50,999 nucleotides of DNA from the NCBI GenBank assembly GCA_041946755.1, contig JBHGBB010000003.1:1-50999 (forward strand), written 5' to 3'. The notes beneath the pieces are model-generated. The model had not been told where the DNA came from. It ran no database searches and saw only the letters and a list, made by a program, of their open reading frames with translations. This document shows, piece after piece, positions 16,379 to 26,900 of the stretch. The first letter of the stretch is position 1; each line of letters starts with the position of its first letter. Source of the stretch: JBHGBB01 sp041946755. Its GTDB lineage: Bacteria > UBP4 > UBA4092 > JAOAEQ01. The position numbers and the translations under genes are program-made.

Positions 16379-18712
16379 ATGAAGCATCGTACCCACATCA
16401 TCCTCCAAGGGGTAGTTCAAGGGGTCGGATATCGACCATTCATCCATCGGCTGGCAACCCAATTCGAGGTTACCGGCTGGGTGATGAATACTACCCAAGG
16501 GTTGGTTATCGAGGCGGAAGCAACCCCGGATATTTTAAACCAGTTTATCCACCAAGTTACTACTACCCACCCTCCTTTAGCGCAAGTTGAACAGATTATC
16601 CAAACCGAAATCCCAATAGTTAACGACCAGACTTTTATTGTCCATCCGAGCGAAAAAGCTACCGAACGAGCGGTGCATATCCCCGCAGATATTGCGGTTT
16701 GCGATGAGTGTCTATCCGAGATGCTCAATCCTACCGACCGCAGGTATCGATATCCCTTTATTAATTGCGTTAACTGCGGCGCTCGGTTCACCATCATTCG
16801 CGATATCCCCTATGACCGGAAACAGACCACCATGCAGAAATTTAAACTATGCCCGGAATGCGATACTGAATTCCATAATCTATCGCATCGGAGATATCAT
16901 ACTCAGCCGAATTGCTGTTCGGTTTGCGGACCACACCTAGAATTATTAGATATCAATGGGAAAAAAGTTAGAAGCCAAGACCCGATTGCGGATACCATAG
17001 CTAGATTAGCGCACGGTGAAATTATGGCAATTAAAGGGATCGGCGGATTTCATCTGGTTTGCGATGCCGGAAATAATCAAGCAGTTTTAAAACTCCGGGA
17101 ACGGAAGCATCGGGAAGCGAAACCTTTTGCAATTATGAGTAACGATATTGCTGCTATCCGAGCCTATTGCGAAATATCTGCTGCAGAGGAGGAATTATTA
17201 ATCAGCCCGCAGCGACCGATAGTGTTACTAAGGAAGAAAGGTCCATCAACCGGTATCGCAGAATCGGTCGCCCCGAATTTGAACAATCTCGGGGTAATGC
17301 TGCCGTATGCTCCACTACATCATTTATTATTTCAGAACGCGCCATATCTGGCGTTAGTTATGACCAGCGGTAACCTGAGCGATGAACCGATTGTGATGGA
17401 TAATGCAGTTGCACTAGAAACCTTCCGTGGAATGGTTGATAGCTATTTAATGCATAACCGGGATATCTATAACCGCTGCGATGATTCGATTGCGATGGTG
17501 GTTGATAACGAGCCGATCATTCTCCGGCGGGCACGGGGTTATACTCCCCTTCCGATAAAATTACCCAACCCGGTACCGGATATTCTTGGCTGCGGAAGCG
17601 AATTAAAAAATACCTTCTGTTTAACGAAAAACCAGTTTGCGTTTATCAGCCAGCATATCGGGGATTTGAAAACCGCTGAAGCGTATACCTTCTATCAGGA
17701 AACTATAACTCGATTTGAGAAATTGTTCCGCATCAAACCGGAGATTATCGCGTTCGACTTACATCCGAATTATTTATCGACTCAATATGCGGTCGATAGG
17801 ATATCCAACGCTAAGAAACCGATTCAAGGGATTCAAGTTCAGCATCATCATGCGCATATCGCCAGCTGTATGGCGGAAAATAAGGTTAATGAAAAGGTGA
17901 TCGGTATTGCCATGGATGGAACCGGATATGGGACTGACGGCAATATCTGGGGTTGCGAATTCTTGGTTGCCGATCAAGCATCGTTTGACCGGGCTGGGCA
18001 TCTGGCATATACTCCGTTACCGGGAGGAGATATTGCCGCAGTTGAAACATGGCGGATGGCGATTAGCTATCTCTATTCGATATATCAGGCTGAAATGACC
18101 AAACTACCTCTACCGCTATTGAAAGAGGTTGATGAAGAGAAACTAAACCTAATCTTTCGGATAATTCAGAAGAAAATCAATGCACCGCTATGTTCCAGCG
18201 CCGGGAGATTATTCGATGCGGTCAGTGCGTTACTCGGAATATGCTTGGAATCGAATTATGAAGCGCAAGCGGCAATCGAATTAGAAATGATAGCTGATGC
18301 ATCGGTCACCGGGCATTATGGATTTGATATTTCGGAAGTAGAAGGAAAACAGGTTATCGACTGCAAACAAACCATAGTTGATATAATCGGAGATTTAAGG
18401 AAGAAGATCGATAAATCGATAATTTCCGGGAAGTTTCATAATACCATAGTAGCGTTTTCGATCGAGATGAGCAAAAAGATTCGGGAACAGACCGGATTGA
18501 ATAGTATCGCATTAAGTGGCGGGTCGTTCCAGAATCGGTTAATATTATCTCGGCTGAATAAAGGATTAAAACAAGCCGGATTTAAAGTTTATACGCATCA
18601 TATCATTCCACCAAACGATGCCTGTATCTCGTTTGGACAGGTTATGGTAGCAGAAAATCAAATTCGAAATTCGAATATCGAATATCGAAACAAAAAGATA
18701 ATGAAACAATAA
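16379..18712 (+). CDS. hypF: carbamoyltransferase HypF
   Basis: Makes the thiocarbamate from carbamoyl phosphate that becomes the CN ligands of the [NiFe] site. The 777-residue protein has all family domains: acylphosphatase (residues about 4-90, GVVQGVGYRPFIHRLA), two zinc-finger motifs (CDECLSEM...CVNCGARF; CPECDTEF...CCSVCG), YrdC-like domain (about 200-390, IKGIGGFHLVCDA) and the Kae1-like carbamoyltransferase domain (HHHAHIASCMAEN, GTGYGTDGNIWGCEF, ALSGGSFQNRL). The last ~16 residues (NQIRNSNIEYRNKK...) and stop codon come from the inverted repeat at 18658-18792; natural homologues usually end near GQVMVA. There is no hypE in the window, HypF's partner in cyanide synthesis. Confidence 0.96.
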   Translation: MKHRTHIILQGVVQGVGYRPFIHRLATQFEVTGWVMNTTQGLVIEAEATPDILNQFIHQVTTTHPPLAQVEQIIQTEIPIVNDQTFIVHPSEKATERAVHIPADIAVCDECLSEMLNPTDRRYRYPFINCVNCGARFTIIRDIPYDRKQTTMQKFKLCPECDTEFHNLSHRRYHTQPNCCSVCGPHLELLDINGKKVRSQDPIADTIARLAHGEIMAIKGIGGFHLVCDAGNNQAVLKLRERKHREAKPFAIMSNDIAAIRAYCEISAAEEELLISPQRPIVLLRKKGPSTGIAESVAPNLNNLGVMLPYAPLHHLLFQNAPYLALVMTSGNLSDEPIVMDNAVALETFRGMVDSYLMHNRDIYNRCDDSIAMVVDNEPIILRRARGYTPLPIKLPNPVPDILGCGSELKNTFCLTKNQFAFISQHIGDLKTAEAYTFYQETITRFEKLFRIKPEIIAFDLHPNYLSTQYAVDRISNAKKPIQGIQVQHHHAHIASCMAENKVNEKVIGIAMDGTGYGTDGNIWGCEFLVADQASFDRAGHLAYTPLPGGDIAAVETWRMAISYLYSIYQAEMTKLPLPLLKEVDEEKLNLIFRIIQKKINAPLCSSAGRLFDAVSALLGICLESNYEAQAAIELEMIADASVTGHYGFDISEVEGKQVIDCKQTIVDIIGDLRKKIDKSIISGKFHNTIVAFSIEMSKKIREQTGLNSIALSGGSFQNRLILSRLNKGLKQAGFKVYTHHIIPPNDACISFGQVMVAENQIRNSNIEYRNKKIMKQ

Positions 18713-18792
18713 GGCAAATCCAAATAGTTTGTATTCTATTATTATTTTGTTTTATTGTTTCGAATTTCGGATTTCGATATTCGGATTTGCAT
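18658..18792. repeat. long inverted repeat element, copy A (CGAATAT family)
   Basis: Left arm (cgaaattcgaatatcgaatatcgaaaca) and right arm (tgtttcgaatttcggatttcgatattcgg) are inverted. The ~70-nt centre contains gataatgaaacaataa. Nearly the same ~130-nt sequence occurs at 48069-48200 (copy B), including the central part. The hypF stop at 18710-18712 lies within it and hypC starts 5 nt after it. Confidence 0.8.
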
Positions 18793-18796
18793 TTAT

Positions 18797-19021
18797 ATGT
18801 GTCTTGGAATACCAGGGAAAATCATTAAACTTGAAGGGCAAACCGCAACCGTTGATATTGAAGGAGTTACCAGGGAGGTATCGTTGCAGTTACTGGATAA
18901 TGTCGCGGTAGGCGATTGGGTGCTCCTTCATTCCGGGTTCGCTATCCAAAAAATGGATGAACAGGAAGCTAAAGAAACTCTAACCCTGCTCCGGCAGGTA
19001 GCCGAACTCGATTCTGAATAA
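18797..19021 (+). CDS. hypC: hydrogenase maturation chaperone HypC
   Basis: Small chaperone that holds the Fe(CN)2CO unit with HypD and passes it to the hydrogenase large subunit. The 74-residue protein starts MCLGIPGKII with the essential Cys2, then VDIEGVTREVSLQLLDNVAVGDWVLLHSGFAIQKMDEQEA, all typical. The ATG at 18797 is fixed by this motif; 14 codons upstream are microrepeat DNA. It lies 84 nt after hypF and is separated from hypD by 413 nt of repeat-rich DNA. Confidence 0.95.
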   Translation: MCLGIPGKIIKLEGQTATVDIEGVTREVSLQLLDNVAVGDWVLLHSGFAIQKMDEQEAKETLTLLRQVAELDSE

Positions 19022-19023
19022 CT

Positions 19024-19112
19024 AAAGAACATAAGAACGAAAGAACGAAGGAACAATAAGGATTTATTTTGTTTAAGTTCATCATTTCTTCAGTTCCTAA
19101 GTTGATTTTTTA
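19024..19112. repeat. AAGAACGA-type hairpin element
   Basis: Units aagaac, ataagaacg, aaagaacgaaggaac and the inverted ttcatcatttcttcagttcctaag form an imperfect hairpin immediately after the hypC stop. Confidence 0.5.
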
Positions 19113-19124
19113 GAGCGGAGAGGT

Positions 19125-19170
19125 ACCAGAGCGGGTCAAAGCCGCTCTGGTTATACCCTAGTAGCGGTAT
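19125..19170. repeat. perfect 10-bp hairpin and short second hairpin after hypC
   Basis: ACCAGAGCGG (19125-19134), loop GTCAAAG, CCGCTCTGGT (19142-19151), followed by ATACC/GGTAT (19153-19157, 19166-19170). No U-run follows directly, so it is not a standard terminator. It lies in the 413-nt hypC-hypD gap. Confidence 0.5.
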
Positions 19171-19225
19171 AAATATGGATTTTTAGCGTTACTCTATATA
19201 AATCAATAGACTATATGGGAAAAAA

Positions 19226-19423
19226 GTAGTTAAATGAGTTAAATGAGTTACGACAAAAGAATATGCAGTAGTTCGGTAAGGGTAAAGGAGTGAGTTATGT
19301 AGTTGGGTAAAGTGGTTGGTTTAAAAACAAACTACCCAAGACTAACAACTTAACCCACTACCTTACCTTTACCTAACTCCGAATCTAATTTAGCTTATTC
19401 ACTTATTTAACCTATTTAACTAG
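19226..19423. repeat. large inverted microrepeat between hypC and hypD (GTTAAATGA / GTTGGGTAAA)
   Basis: Outer arms gttaaatgagttaaatgag (19229-19247) and acttatttaacctatttaac (19401-19420); inner arms gtaagggtaaaggagtgag...gttgggtaaagtgg and actaacaacttaaccc...ttacctttacctaactcc. The centre is ggtttaaaaacaaactaccc. A related element precedes the Wza-like gene at 50442-50560. It ends 12 nt before hypD. Confidence 0.65.
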
Positions 19424-19434
19424 GTTTTTAGCAT

Positions 19435-20532
19435 ATGCGATTTATCGATGAATATCGGGATGTAGCATTAGCGAAAGGGATTTTACCCCAAATTGAAAAG
19501 TATGCGAACCAGATTGGGCATAAAATCCAGTTCATGGAAGTTTGCGGAACCCATACGGTCGCAATCTTCAAATATGGTATTCGGGACTTGCTCCCGAAAA
19601 ATATCAGGTTATTATCCGGACCCGGATGCCCGGTATGCGTTACCGCTCCGGAAGATGTGGATGCGGCAATCGAACTCGCTAAACTCGAAAATATCATTTT
19701 AGTTTCCTTTGGAGATATGCTTCGTGTTCCCGGGTCGGTTTCTTCGTTGCAAGAGCAGAAAACCGATGGGAAAGAGGTTAGGATTGTCTATTCCTGTTTA
19801 GATGCATTGCAGATAGCGGAACAGAACCCGGATAAGAAAATAGTCTTCTTTGCGGTAGGATTCGAGACGACTTCTCCAACTATAGCGGCTACCATCCAAG
19901 TTGCTGAACAGAAGAAAATCGATAATTTCTATATCTATTCCGCACATAAACTTATCCCGCCGGCGATGAAAGTGCTTTTAGAATCAGGTGAGGTGAAGAT
20001 AAACGGATTCATCTGCCCGGGGCATGTTAGCGCTATTATCGGTACCCAGCCATATCAATTCATCATTGAACAATATGGCGTTCCATGCGTAATCACTGGT
20101 TTCGAGCCCTTGGATATTTTGCAATCGATTTTGATGTTGTTGGAACAAATCGCTATCAAGAAAGCAGAAGTAGCGATTCAATATCGGCGGGTAGTTAAAC
20201 CGGAAGGGAATCCAAAAGCTATCAAAACTTTATATCAGGTTTTCGAGCCGGCAGATAGCCCTTGGCGTGGATTGGGAGTTATTCCTGATAGCGGATTGCA
20301 ATTAACCATACCATATCAGCGATATAATATAACAGAGGTCTTGCCGGAAATTCGTCCTTCATCCCTCATCCATCGTCCCACAAAATGCCGGTGTGGCGAA
20401 GTGCTTCGTGGAGTAATCATCCCACCAGACTGTGCGTTATTCAGGAAGAAATGTACTCCGGAGAATCCGATCGGTCCTTGTATGGTGTCTACCGAAGGCA
20501 CCTGCGCTGCCTATTTTAAATATCAACAATAG
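19435..20532 (+). CDS. hypD: hydrogenase maturation protein HypD
   Basis: The 4Fe-4S scaffold on which Fe(CN)2CO is assembled with HypC. The 365-residue protein has the family's cysteine motifs in order: EVCGTHT, SGPGCPVCVTAPEDVD, ICPGHVSAIIG, and the cluster-binding C-terminus KCRCGEVLRG...PDCALF...CTPENPIGPCMVSTEGTCAAYF. Normal length and no defects. Just before the C-terminal cysteines a short stretch (RPSSLIHRPTK, 20355-20388) is encoded by tcatccctcatcc repeats and may be another small in-frame repeat insertion. It ends the hyp block; hypE and hypB are not found nearby. Confidence 0.95.
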   Translation: MRFIDEYRDVALAKGILPQIEKYANQIGHKIQFMEVCGTHTVAIFKYGIRDLLPKNIRLLSGPGCPVCVTAPEDVDAAIELAKLENIILVSFGDMLRVPGSVSSLQEQKTDGKEVRIVYSCLDALQIAEQNPDKKIVFFAVGFETTSPTIAATIQVAEQKKIDNFYIYSAHKLIPPAMKVLLESGEVKINGFICPGHVSAIIGTQPYQFIIEQYGVPCVITGFEPLDILQSILMLLEQIAIKKAEVAIQYRRVVKPEGNPKAIKTLYQVFEPADSPWRGLGVIPDSGLQLTIPYQRYNITEVLPEIRPSSLIHRPTKCRCGEVLRGVIIPPDCALFRKKCTPENPIGPCMVSTEGTCAAYFKYQQ

Positions 20533-20575
20533 AATCAACGCTTTTCCATATCCTTTACCTCTCAATCAAAATCAG

Positions 20576-20592
20576 ATTGGCAGCCTGCCAAT
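20576..20592. repeat. hairpin downstream of hypD
   Basis: ATTGGCA, loop GCC, TGCCAAT lies 43 nt after the hypD stop; flanking ATCAAA and TTTGAT can extend the pairing imperfectly. It may help end the hyp transcript but has no U-run. The rest of the 590-nt gap up to 21122 is A/T-rich with no convincing gene. Confidence 0.4.
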
Positions 20593-21122
20593 TTGATCGT
20601 CTCCTCTCTTATTCTGCTGATAACATACCTAATATCAATAAGCAACCTAAATCCAGTAAATATTATGAAATAAAACGGCGGGTAGTTGTGTCTCTAATTA
20701 TTAAGAACCCATGCATAAACCCGAGTTATTTGAGTAATTATTGGAAGCTTGAAGTCGGTTTATTCGTATTATTATATAAAGGGATTGAATAAAGCTAGGT
20801 TTGTATTTGTTTAGGTATAAAGAGATGAATTAATAAATTCAAATTATTTTGCTGAGGATATAAACCAAATATACATCTTATTCGTCTTTATGTTTAGGGG
20901 GAGAAGGTAAGGGTATTGAAATATGTTATTTTGCCTTGAAGTTATAGCCGAAAGTCAACCTTAACCGCTCTCGCAAAGTATATATACATAGTTATGATTC
21001 TATGAATTAATAGAATGGTGGACACGATCAATAATATAAGAATCCTTATGAGAAACATAAAATCGCAGTAACCGATACATCAATTAATTAAATTTACTAA
21101 ATTTAAATAAGGAGGTAGCTTT

Positions 21123-23687
21123 ATGTCTCAAGTGTCAAGACCTTTTGTTGTGGTTTTATTAGTTCTATTAAGCATAGCAAGTGCGGGTCCAGTGCTAGCC
21201 GATGAGTCGGAAGTTCCTTCTGCAATAATCTCGGAAACATCGGCATTACCCTCGGAAATATCGATATCGGATGAAAATAATATTACCCATAATGCCACTG
21301 AAGTAACGGGGCAAGCTGCACCACTGAATCCGGCGTTTATACAATATCAAAAAGATTATGCCGTTGGCCAGATAAAACGGTTTACCGCGAATGGATTTCG
21401 ATTGGGACATATTCCTTCGCCATTAGATTTATCCCACTTAAAATCTCAATCGCCGGTGTCCGCAGCAACGTTTGCTTTACCGGCTTCATATGATTGCCGG
21501 ACCGCAGGGAAAGTTTCCGGGGTAAGAAATCAAGGTAGTGCGGGAAGCTGCTGGGCATTTGCTACCTATGGCTCGATGGAATCATGTTTATTACCAAGTT
21601 CAAGCTGTGATTTCTCGGAGAACAATATGAAAAATCTGCTGAGTGCTGCGTATCCGGAAGGATTCGACCGCGCGCATAGTGATGGCGGTAACTGCCTTAT
21701 GTCATCCGCATATCTATTGCGATGGACCGGCCCTCTTGCGGAAAGTGATGACCCTTATAATGCGACAAGTGGAGTCTCACCAACCGATAAACCGCCAAGA
21801 AAACATATTCAGACAATAATATATCCCCCGGCGCGAGCAAATTTAATCGATAACGGTACGCTGAAACAGCTGGTTCTAGATTATGGCGGGATCGATAGCA
21901 GTATCTATTACGACGATTATTATTATAACGATACTACGCATGCCTACTATTTTTATGGTTCGTCAAATAATAATCATGATATTACCCTCGTCGGGTGGGA
22001 CGATAATTACTCCGCGACTAATTTCAGTCCGGCTGCACCAGGAAACGGGGCGTTTATCGCAAAAAACAGCTGGGGTACTTCTTGGGGACAGAACGGTTAT
22101 TTCTATATCTCTTATTTCGATGTTAATATCGGAAAAGAGAATGCCCAGTTCCGGTATGCAGAATCAACGACAAATTACGTTCGAGTATACCAATATGATC
22201 CTTATGGATTGGTTGATACCTATGGTTTTGGAAATACTACCGGCTGGTTCGCGAATATTTTTACGGCGAAAGCCAATGAAAACATTGCTGCAGCCGGTTG
22301 GTATGCCCAGATGCCGAATACCGCATATGAGATTTCGGTATATAAAACGCCGAATTCCGGTCCGATAAACACCGGCGGGGCGGCGTTGACCAAAACCGGA
22401 ACAGTTACCGAAGCCGGTTTTGTTACCATCCCATTTGGCAGTACCGTTTCGATTTCTTCCGGACAACGGTTTTCGGTGGTAGTTAAAGCTACTACCCCCG
22501 GCTATTACTATCCTATCCCAGTTGAATATCCGGAAACAAATTATTGTAGTAAAGCGACTGGAAATCCGGGAGAGAGTTTCATCAGTAGTAATGGCAGTAC
22601 CTGGTCGGATATTAGCGCGGCTTATAAACCGAAATCGAATGTTTGCTTGAAAGCATATACAAAAGCCGGAACTCCAGCGCCGAAAGTAATGAATAGTTAT
22701 GGCCAGTTTTCTACTGCCAGCGATACCACTAAATGGTATTATCAAGTTTACGCCGACGGTAGTGGTCCCGGAACGTTAGCTTGGGTATCGAGTTTCACCG
22801 GTCAGACCGGAGTAGTCCGATTCAATCAATCTGCCGGACAGAAAGCAAAACTAAGCCAGACGTTCTCGGTTCCTAGCGCAGGATGGTATACCGCAAAAGC
22901 GAAAGTCGCAACTGATGTTACTGGTACCTCAAAGCAACCGAAGATTTATCTGTATTTACAGGAAATGAACTCAAGCGCTGCGATTATCGCTTGTGCCAAT
23001 GAAGTCATCGCTTCCGGTGGCGGTGGATTCAGTCGTGCCAGCACCTGGAAAAACCTGGAAGTATCCTATTATGCCAGCGGTACTTGTTTAGGTGTACAGG
23101 TAGTCGGGATTAATCCGAGCGGAAGTGGAACAAACGGCAATATTTATTTCGATGATATTACCGTTACCCCTACCGCACCTGAAGGATTTACGGGGTCCAG
23201 TGTAACCATTACCAATTATAGTTTTACCACGACTACTACCTGTTGGATGGTAGAAGTGTATGCTGATGGAACCGGGCCTGGGACTTGGTGCTGGTGTACC
23301 GGTTGTAATGGTCGTAATGGTTTGATGCACGGGATGCAGGCTGGCGGCGAGAAAGGGAAGGCCAGCCAAGTATTGAATTTACCGAGCAGTGCGGATAAGA
23401 ATGCATATGTCTCAATCTGGGTAAACAGTGGCGCCGCTTCAATCGATAACTCCCAGAAAGTATATCTGTATTTATATAGTTACAATACCGGATATGGTAA
23501 GGTTATGGAAAGTGGCAATGCGGTATTATATTCCGGATATTGGACTCCGGGGACATGGAGAGAGTTGAAATTCGGATATACACCGATGAGCATATATAAT
23601 GTGGTCCAGTTTATCGGAATCAATCCATCCGGGAAACCGACCCAATCTATTTATTTCGATTTGATTACCATAAAACAGGAGAGTTAG
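21123..23687 (+). CDS. secreted papain-family (C1A) cysteine peptidase with lectin-like and jelly-roll-like domains
   Basis: An 854-residue secreted protease. It has a signal peptide (residues 1-26, ending GPVLA), a short propeptide with FTANGFRLGHIPSPLDLSHL, and a C1A domain with Gln137, Cys143 (NQGSAGSCWAFATYG), His285 (NHDITLVGWDD) and Asn315 (KNSWGTSWGQNG). A lectin-like C1-associated domain follows (about 350-510), then two related beta-sandwich modules starting near residues 521 and 694 (YADGSGPGTLAW, YADGTGPGTWCW), each ending IYFDxIT, similar to carbohydrate- or surface-binding modules. The second module carries extra cysteines where its paralogue has Trp, Ser or Tyr (CWCTGCNG). A strong ribosome site (AAGGAGG, 7 nt before ATG) fixes the start. 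It is tandem with the next peptidase. Likely an exported, possibly surface-attached, protease. Confidence 0.9.
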   Translation: MSQVSRPFVVVLLVLLSIASAGPVLADESEVPSAIISETSALPSEISISDENNITHNATEVTGQAAPLNPAFIQYQKDYAVGQIKRFTANGFRLGHIPSPLDLSHLKSQSPVSAATFALPASYDCRTAGKVSGVRNQGSAGSCWAFATYGSMESCLLPSSSCDFSENNMKNLLSAAYPEGFDRAHSDGGNCLMSSAYLLRWTGPLAESDDPYNATSGVSPTDKPPRKHIQTIIYPPARANLIDNGTLKQLVLDYGGIDSSIYYDDYYYNDTTHAYYFYGSSNNNHDITLVGWDDNYSATNFSPAAPGNGAFIAKNSWGTSWGQNGYFYISYFDVNIGKENAQFRYAESTTNYVRVYQYDPYGLVDTYGFGNTTGWFANIFTAKANENIAAAGWYAQMPNTAYEISVYKTPNSGPINTGGAALTKTGTVTEAGFVTIPFGSTVSISSGQRFSVVVKATTPGYYYPIPVEYPETNYCSKATGNPGESFISSNGSTWSDISAAYKPKSNVCLKAYTKAGTPAPKVMNSYGQFSTASDTTKWYYQVYADGSGPGTLAWVSSFTGQTGVVRFNQSAGQKAKLSQTFSVPSAGWYTAKAKVATDVTGTSKQPKIYLYLQEMNSSAAIIACANEVIASGGGGFSRASTWKNLEVSYYASGTCLGVQVVGINPSGSGTNGNIYFDDITVTPTAPEGFTGSSVTITNYSFTTTTTCWMVEVYADGTGPGTWCWCTGCNGRNGLMHGMQAGGEKGKASQVLNLPSSADKNAYVSIWVNSGAASIDNSQKVYLYLYSYNTGYGKVMESGNAVLYSGYWTPGTWRELKFGYTPMSIYNVVQFIGINPSGKPTQSIYFDLITIKQES

Positions 23688-23740
23688 GGGGTGTAGTTCT
23701 TAGTTTACCCAACGAAACGTTAACAAGCAAGTATTACATA

Positions 23741-23777
23741 AAAGCAGATTCATTAATCGTGAATCTGCTTTTTTTTT
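23741..23777 (+). terminator. intrinsic terminator after the first peptidase gene
   Basis: AAAGCAGATTC (23741-23751), loop ATTAATCGT, GAATCTGCTTT (23761-23771) followed by T to 23777: a perfect 11-bp stem with U-run. Confidence 0.9.
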
Positions 23778-23862
23778 GCTTGATTATCTCAGGTAAACCA
23801 TTTTTCTCATTTATACCATTATTTTTTCTTTCTTATTTAAAATATCCTTTTTTTATTTTACC

Positions 23863-23892
23863 TTGACAAATAAAATCTCAGTGTGCTACAAA
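23863..23892 (+). promoter_or_regulatory. probable sigma-70 promoter of the second peptidase gene
   Basis: Perfect TTGACA (23863-23868) and TACAAA (23887-23892) with 18-nt spacing, about 60 nt before the start codon at 23954, just after the terminator of the first peptidase. The second peptidase thus has its own transcript. Confidence 0.55.
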
Positions 23893-23953
23893 ATAGGGTA
23901 TGAAAATATTTCGGTAAACACTAAAATGCAAACTTCTTTTGGGAGGTATCGTT

Positions 23954-26900
23954 ATGAAAAACTTTACTATTAGTATGCTGATTGTAGCGATAGTTTTATT
24001 GAGTATGACTAGTGTAGCCCCGGTAATAGCTCAAGGATTAATTATAACCACTGAACCGATTCCGGGAATCCCGGTATCTCCGGCGCAAATCGCGCCTGCG
24101 GATATCAAACCCAACTCGAAATCAATATTAGCGTTAGGGAATTTAACTCCCTATGCTCCTACCGGGTGGTCGGATAAAATTGTGGTAACCAGTAGTGTAT
24201 CGAATTTAACGACTGATGGCACCGTGTATGCCAATCAAACGAGTTATATCAGCTGGGCAGTAATCAATAATGGTACCGGCAATATCCCGTCGGCAATCCG
24301 GTTTTATGTCTATCTATATATCAACAGTAATTTTACTACCGGTTGGTACGGTGATGGCCTATATGCCGGGTATTATCTTTATGTCACCGGATATCCTTAT
24401 GTATTTACCACCATTGGTAATAATACCCTTCAGATAGAAGCTGATCCTACCGATGCTGTAATTGAAAGTAACGAAACGGATAATAGTTATAGCCGGGTAA
24501 AATCGGTTAGTGGCGGCGGACCGAGCATTCGCATCAGTCCAACCAAACTCGATTTCGTTAATATCGCTAGTTTCATCGGAACCTCGAGTCAAACCGAGCC
24601 GGAAACAAAAACCGTGAATGCGCCAACCGGTACTGAAGACTTAATTGGTCAAGTTGCGCCATTAAATCCGGCGTTTGAACAATATCAAAAAGACCTGGCG
24701 ATGGGAAACATTAACTATTTCACGGCAAATGGATTTCAGTTAGGACATATTCCAGCACCATTAGACTTATCGCATCTGAAAGTTAAATCGGCAGTATCGG
24801 AATCGGTATTAGCGCTACCGAGCGCCTATGATTGCCGGACTGCAGGTAAAGTTACCGCAGTAAGAAATCAAGGTAGTGCCGGAAGTTGTTGGGCACATGC
24901 GACCTATGGTTCGATGGAATCATGTTTGCTCCCGGGAGCGACCTGGGATTTCTCGGAAAATAATATGAAGAATCTGCTGAGTTCTGCGTATCCACAAGGA
25001 TATGACCGGGCAGCATCAGCCGGCGGAAACTGTTTTATGGCAACCGCTTATCTCACCCGATGGACAGGTCCGATTTTAGAGACCGATGATCCTTATAACG
25101 CCACCAGCGGAACTTCGCCAACCGATAAACCGGTCCAGAAACATATTCAAAGTGTTTATTACCCACCATCGCGAACCGGGGCAACAGATAATGCTACCCT
25201 AAAACAACTGATTTTAAGTTATGGTGGTATTGATAGCGGCATGTATTGGGATGATGCTTGTTATAATGCTACCAACTATGCTTATTATTATAGTGGGGCT
25301 TCGAGCGATAATCACGATATCACTGTTGTCGGCTGGGATGATAATTTTTCGGCAAGTAAATTCAGTCCAGCCGCACCGGGGAACGGTGCATTTTTAATTA
25401 AAAACAGCTGGGGTACTTCTTGGGGACAGAATGGATTTTTCTATCTGTCATATTATGATAGTAATATTGGGATAACCAACGCCCAATTCCGATATACCGA
25501 AGCAACAACTAATTATACCCGGGTATATCAATATGACCCATATGGTTGGATTAATTCTTACGGATATGGAGGAACCACCGGCTGGTTTGCAAATATATTC
25601 ACTGCTTTAGGAGAAGAAAATATCGCTGCCGTTGGCTGGTATGCTGGAGCACCGAATACCGTATATGAGATTCGGGTATATAAAACCCCGGATTCTGGCC
25701 CGATAAATACCGGGGGTGCCGCATTAACTAAAACCGGGACTGCTACCGAATCAGGTTTCGTTACCATCTCACTTGGTACCACGGTAACCGTCTCTTCCGG
25801 GCAGCGATTTTCAGTCATGGTCAAAGCAACCACCCCGAATTATAACTATCCGATACCTATCGAATATCCGGTATCAAATTATTGCAGTAAAGCGCGCGGG
25901 AATCCGGGAGAAAGCTATATAAGTGGTAACGGAACTACCTGGTCGGATATCAGTTCAAAATTCACGGCGAATTCGAATGTCTGTTTGAAGGCGTATGCGA
26001 AGTCGGTTGGGCAATCTTCAAACTCCCAGAAGTTTACGGTGTATAATGACGGAAGTGGCACCTTATCGGTCACCAATATAAGTAAAACTAATAATAAATC
26101 TTGGATTACGTCAATTGCACCAACTTCGTTTAGTGTGCCGGCTGCAGGGTCGCAACAAATCACCGTAACTGTCTCTGCCTCTGGATTATCGGTAGCAAAG
26201 GATACCGAATTATTAAAAATCTGGTCGGATGATACCTTACATAATCCTTACTCCGGTCCGACAGTTACTATCTCCGGAACTCCGAAAATATCAACCATGA
26301 ATAGTTATGGCCAGTTTTCTACTGCTGGCGATACCACTAAATGGTATTTCCAAGTTTATGCTGACGGCAGTGGTCCCGGCAGCTTATCCTGGCTCCCGAA
26401 TTTTGCCGGGCAAACAGGAGTTATTCGATTCCAGCAAGCAGCCGGAGAGAAAGCGAAATTAAGCCAGACGTTTTCAGTCCCCAGTGCGGGATGGTATACC
26501 GCTAAAGCAAAAGTCGCAACTGATATAGTACTTACTGCAAAACAACAAAAAGTCTACCTATATCTGCAAGAGATGAACTCCAGTAACGCGATTATCGCCT
26601 GTGCCAATGAAGTAGTCGCTTCTGGTGGCGGTGGATTTAGTAGTGCCAGCTCTTGGAAGAACCTTGAAATTTCATATTATGCCAGCGGAACCGGTTTGGC
26701 GGTACAGGTGGTCGGCATCAATCCCAGCGGTAGCGGAGTAGTTGGTAGGATATATTTTGATGATATTCTCGTTACCCCAACCGCACCTGAAGGATATACC
26801 GGCTCAAGTGTTACCATAAGCAATTCTAGTTTCACATCGAATACTGCCGGTTGGACGATAGAAGTCTATGCTGATGGTACCGGTCCCGGTACGTGGAGCT

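Noticed and set aside
18658..18792. CRISPR array or attachment site in the inverted microrepeats
   Set aside because: Units are 7-9 nt in inverted arms without regular spacers; no cas or integrase gene is present in the window.
19125..19170. Intrinsic terminator after hypC
   Set aside because: The 10-bp stem is perfect but is not followed by a U-run, so I list it only as a hairpin.
20577..20792. Open frame of 71 codons after hypD
   Set aside because: No ribosome site, no recognisable motif, it begins inside the hairpin at 20576-20592, and it is rich in residues typical of A/T-rich non-coding DNA.
20930..21030. Possible c-di-GMP-I (GEMM) riboswitch before the first peptidase gene
   Set aside because: GCCGAAAG and GCAAAG resemble parts of the motif, but the two hairpins and the tetraloop receptor cannot be folded from this sequence.
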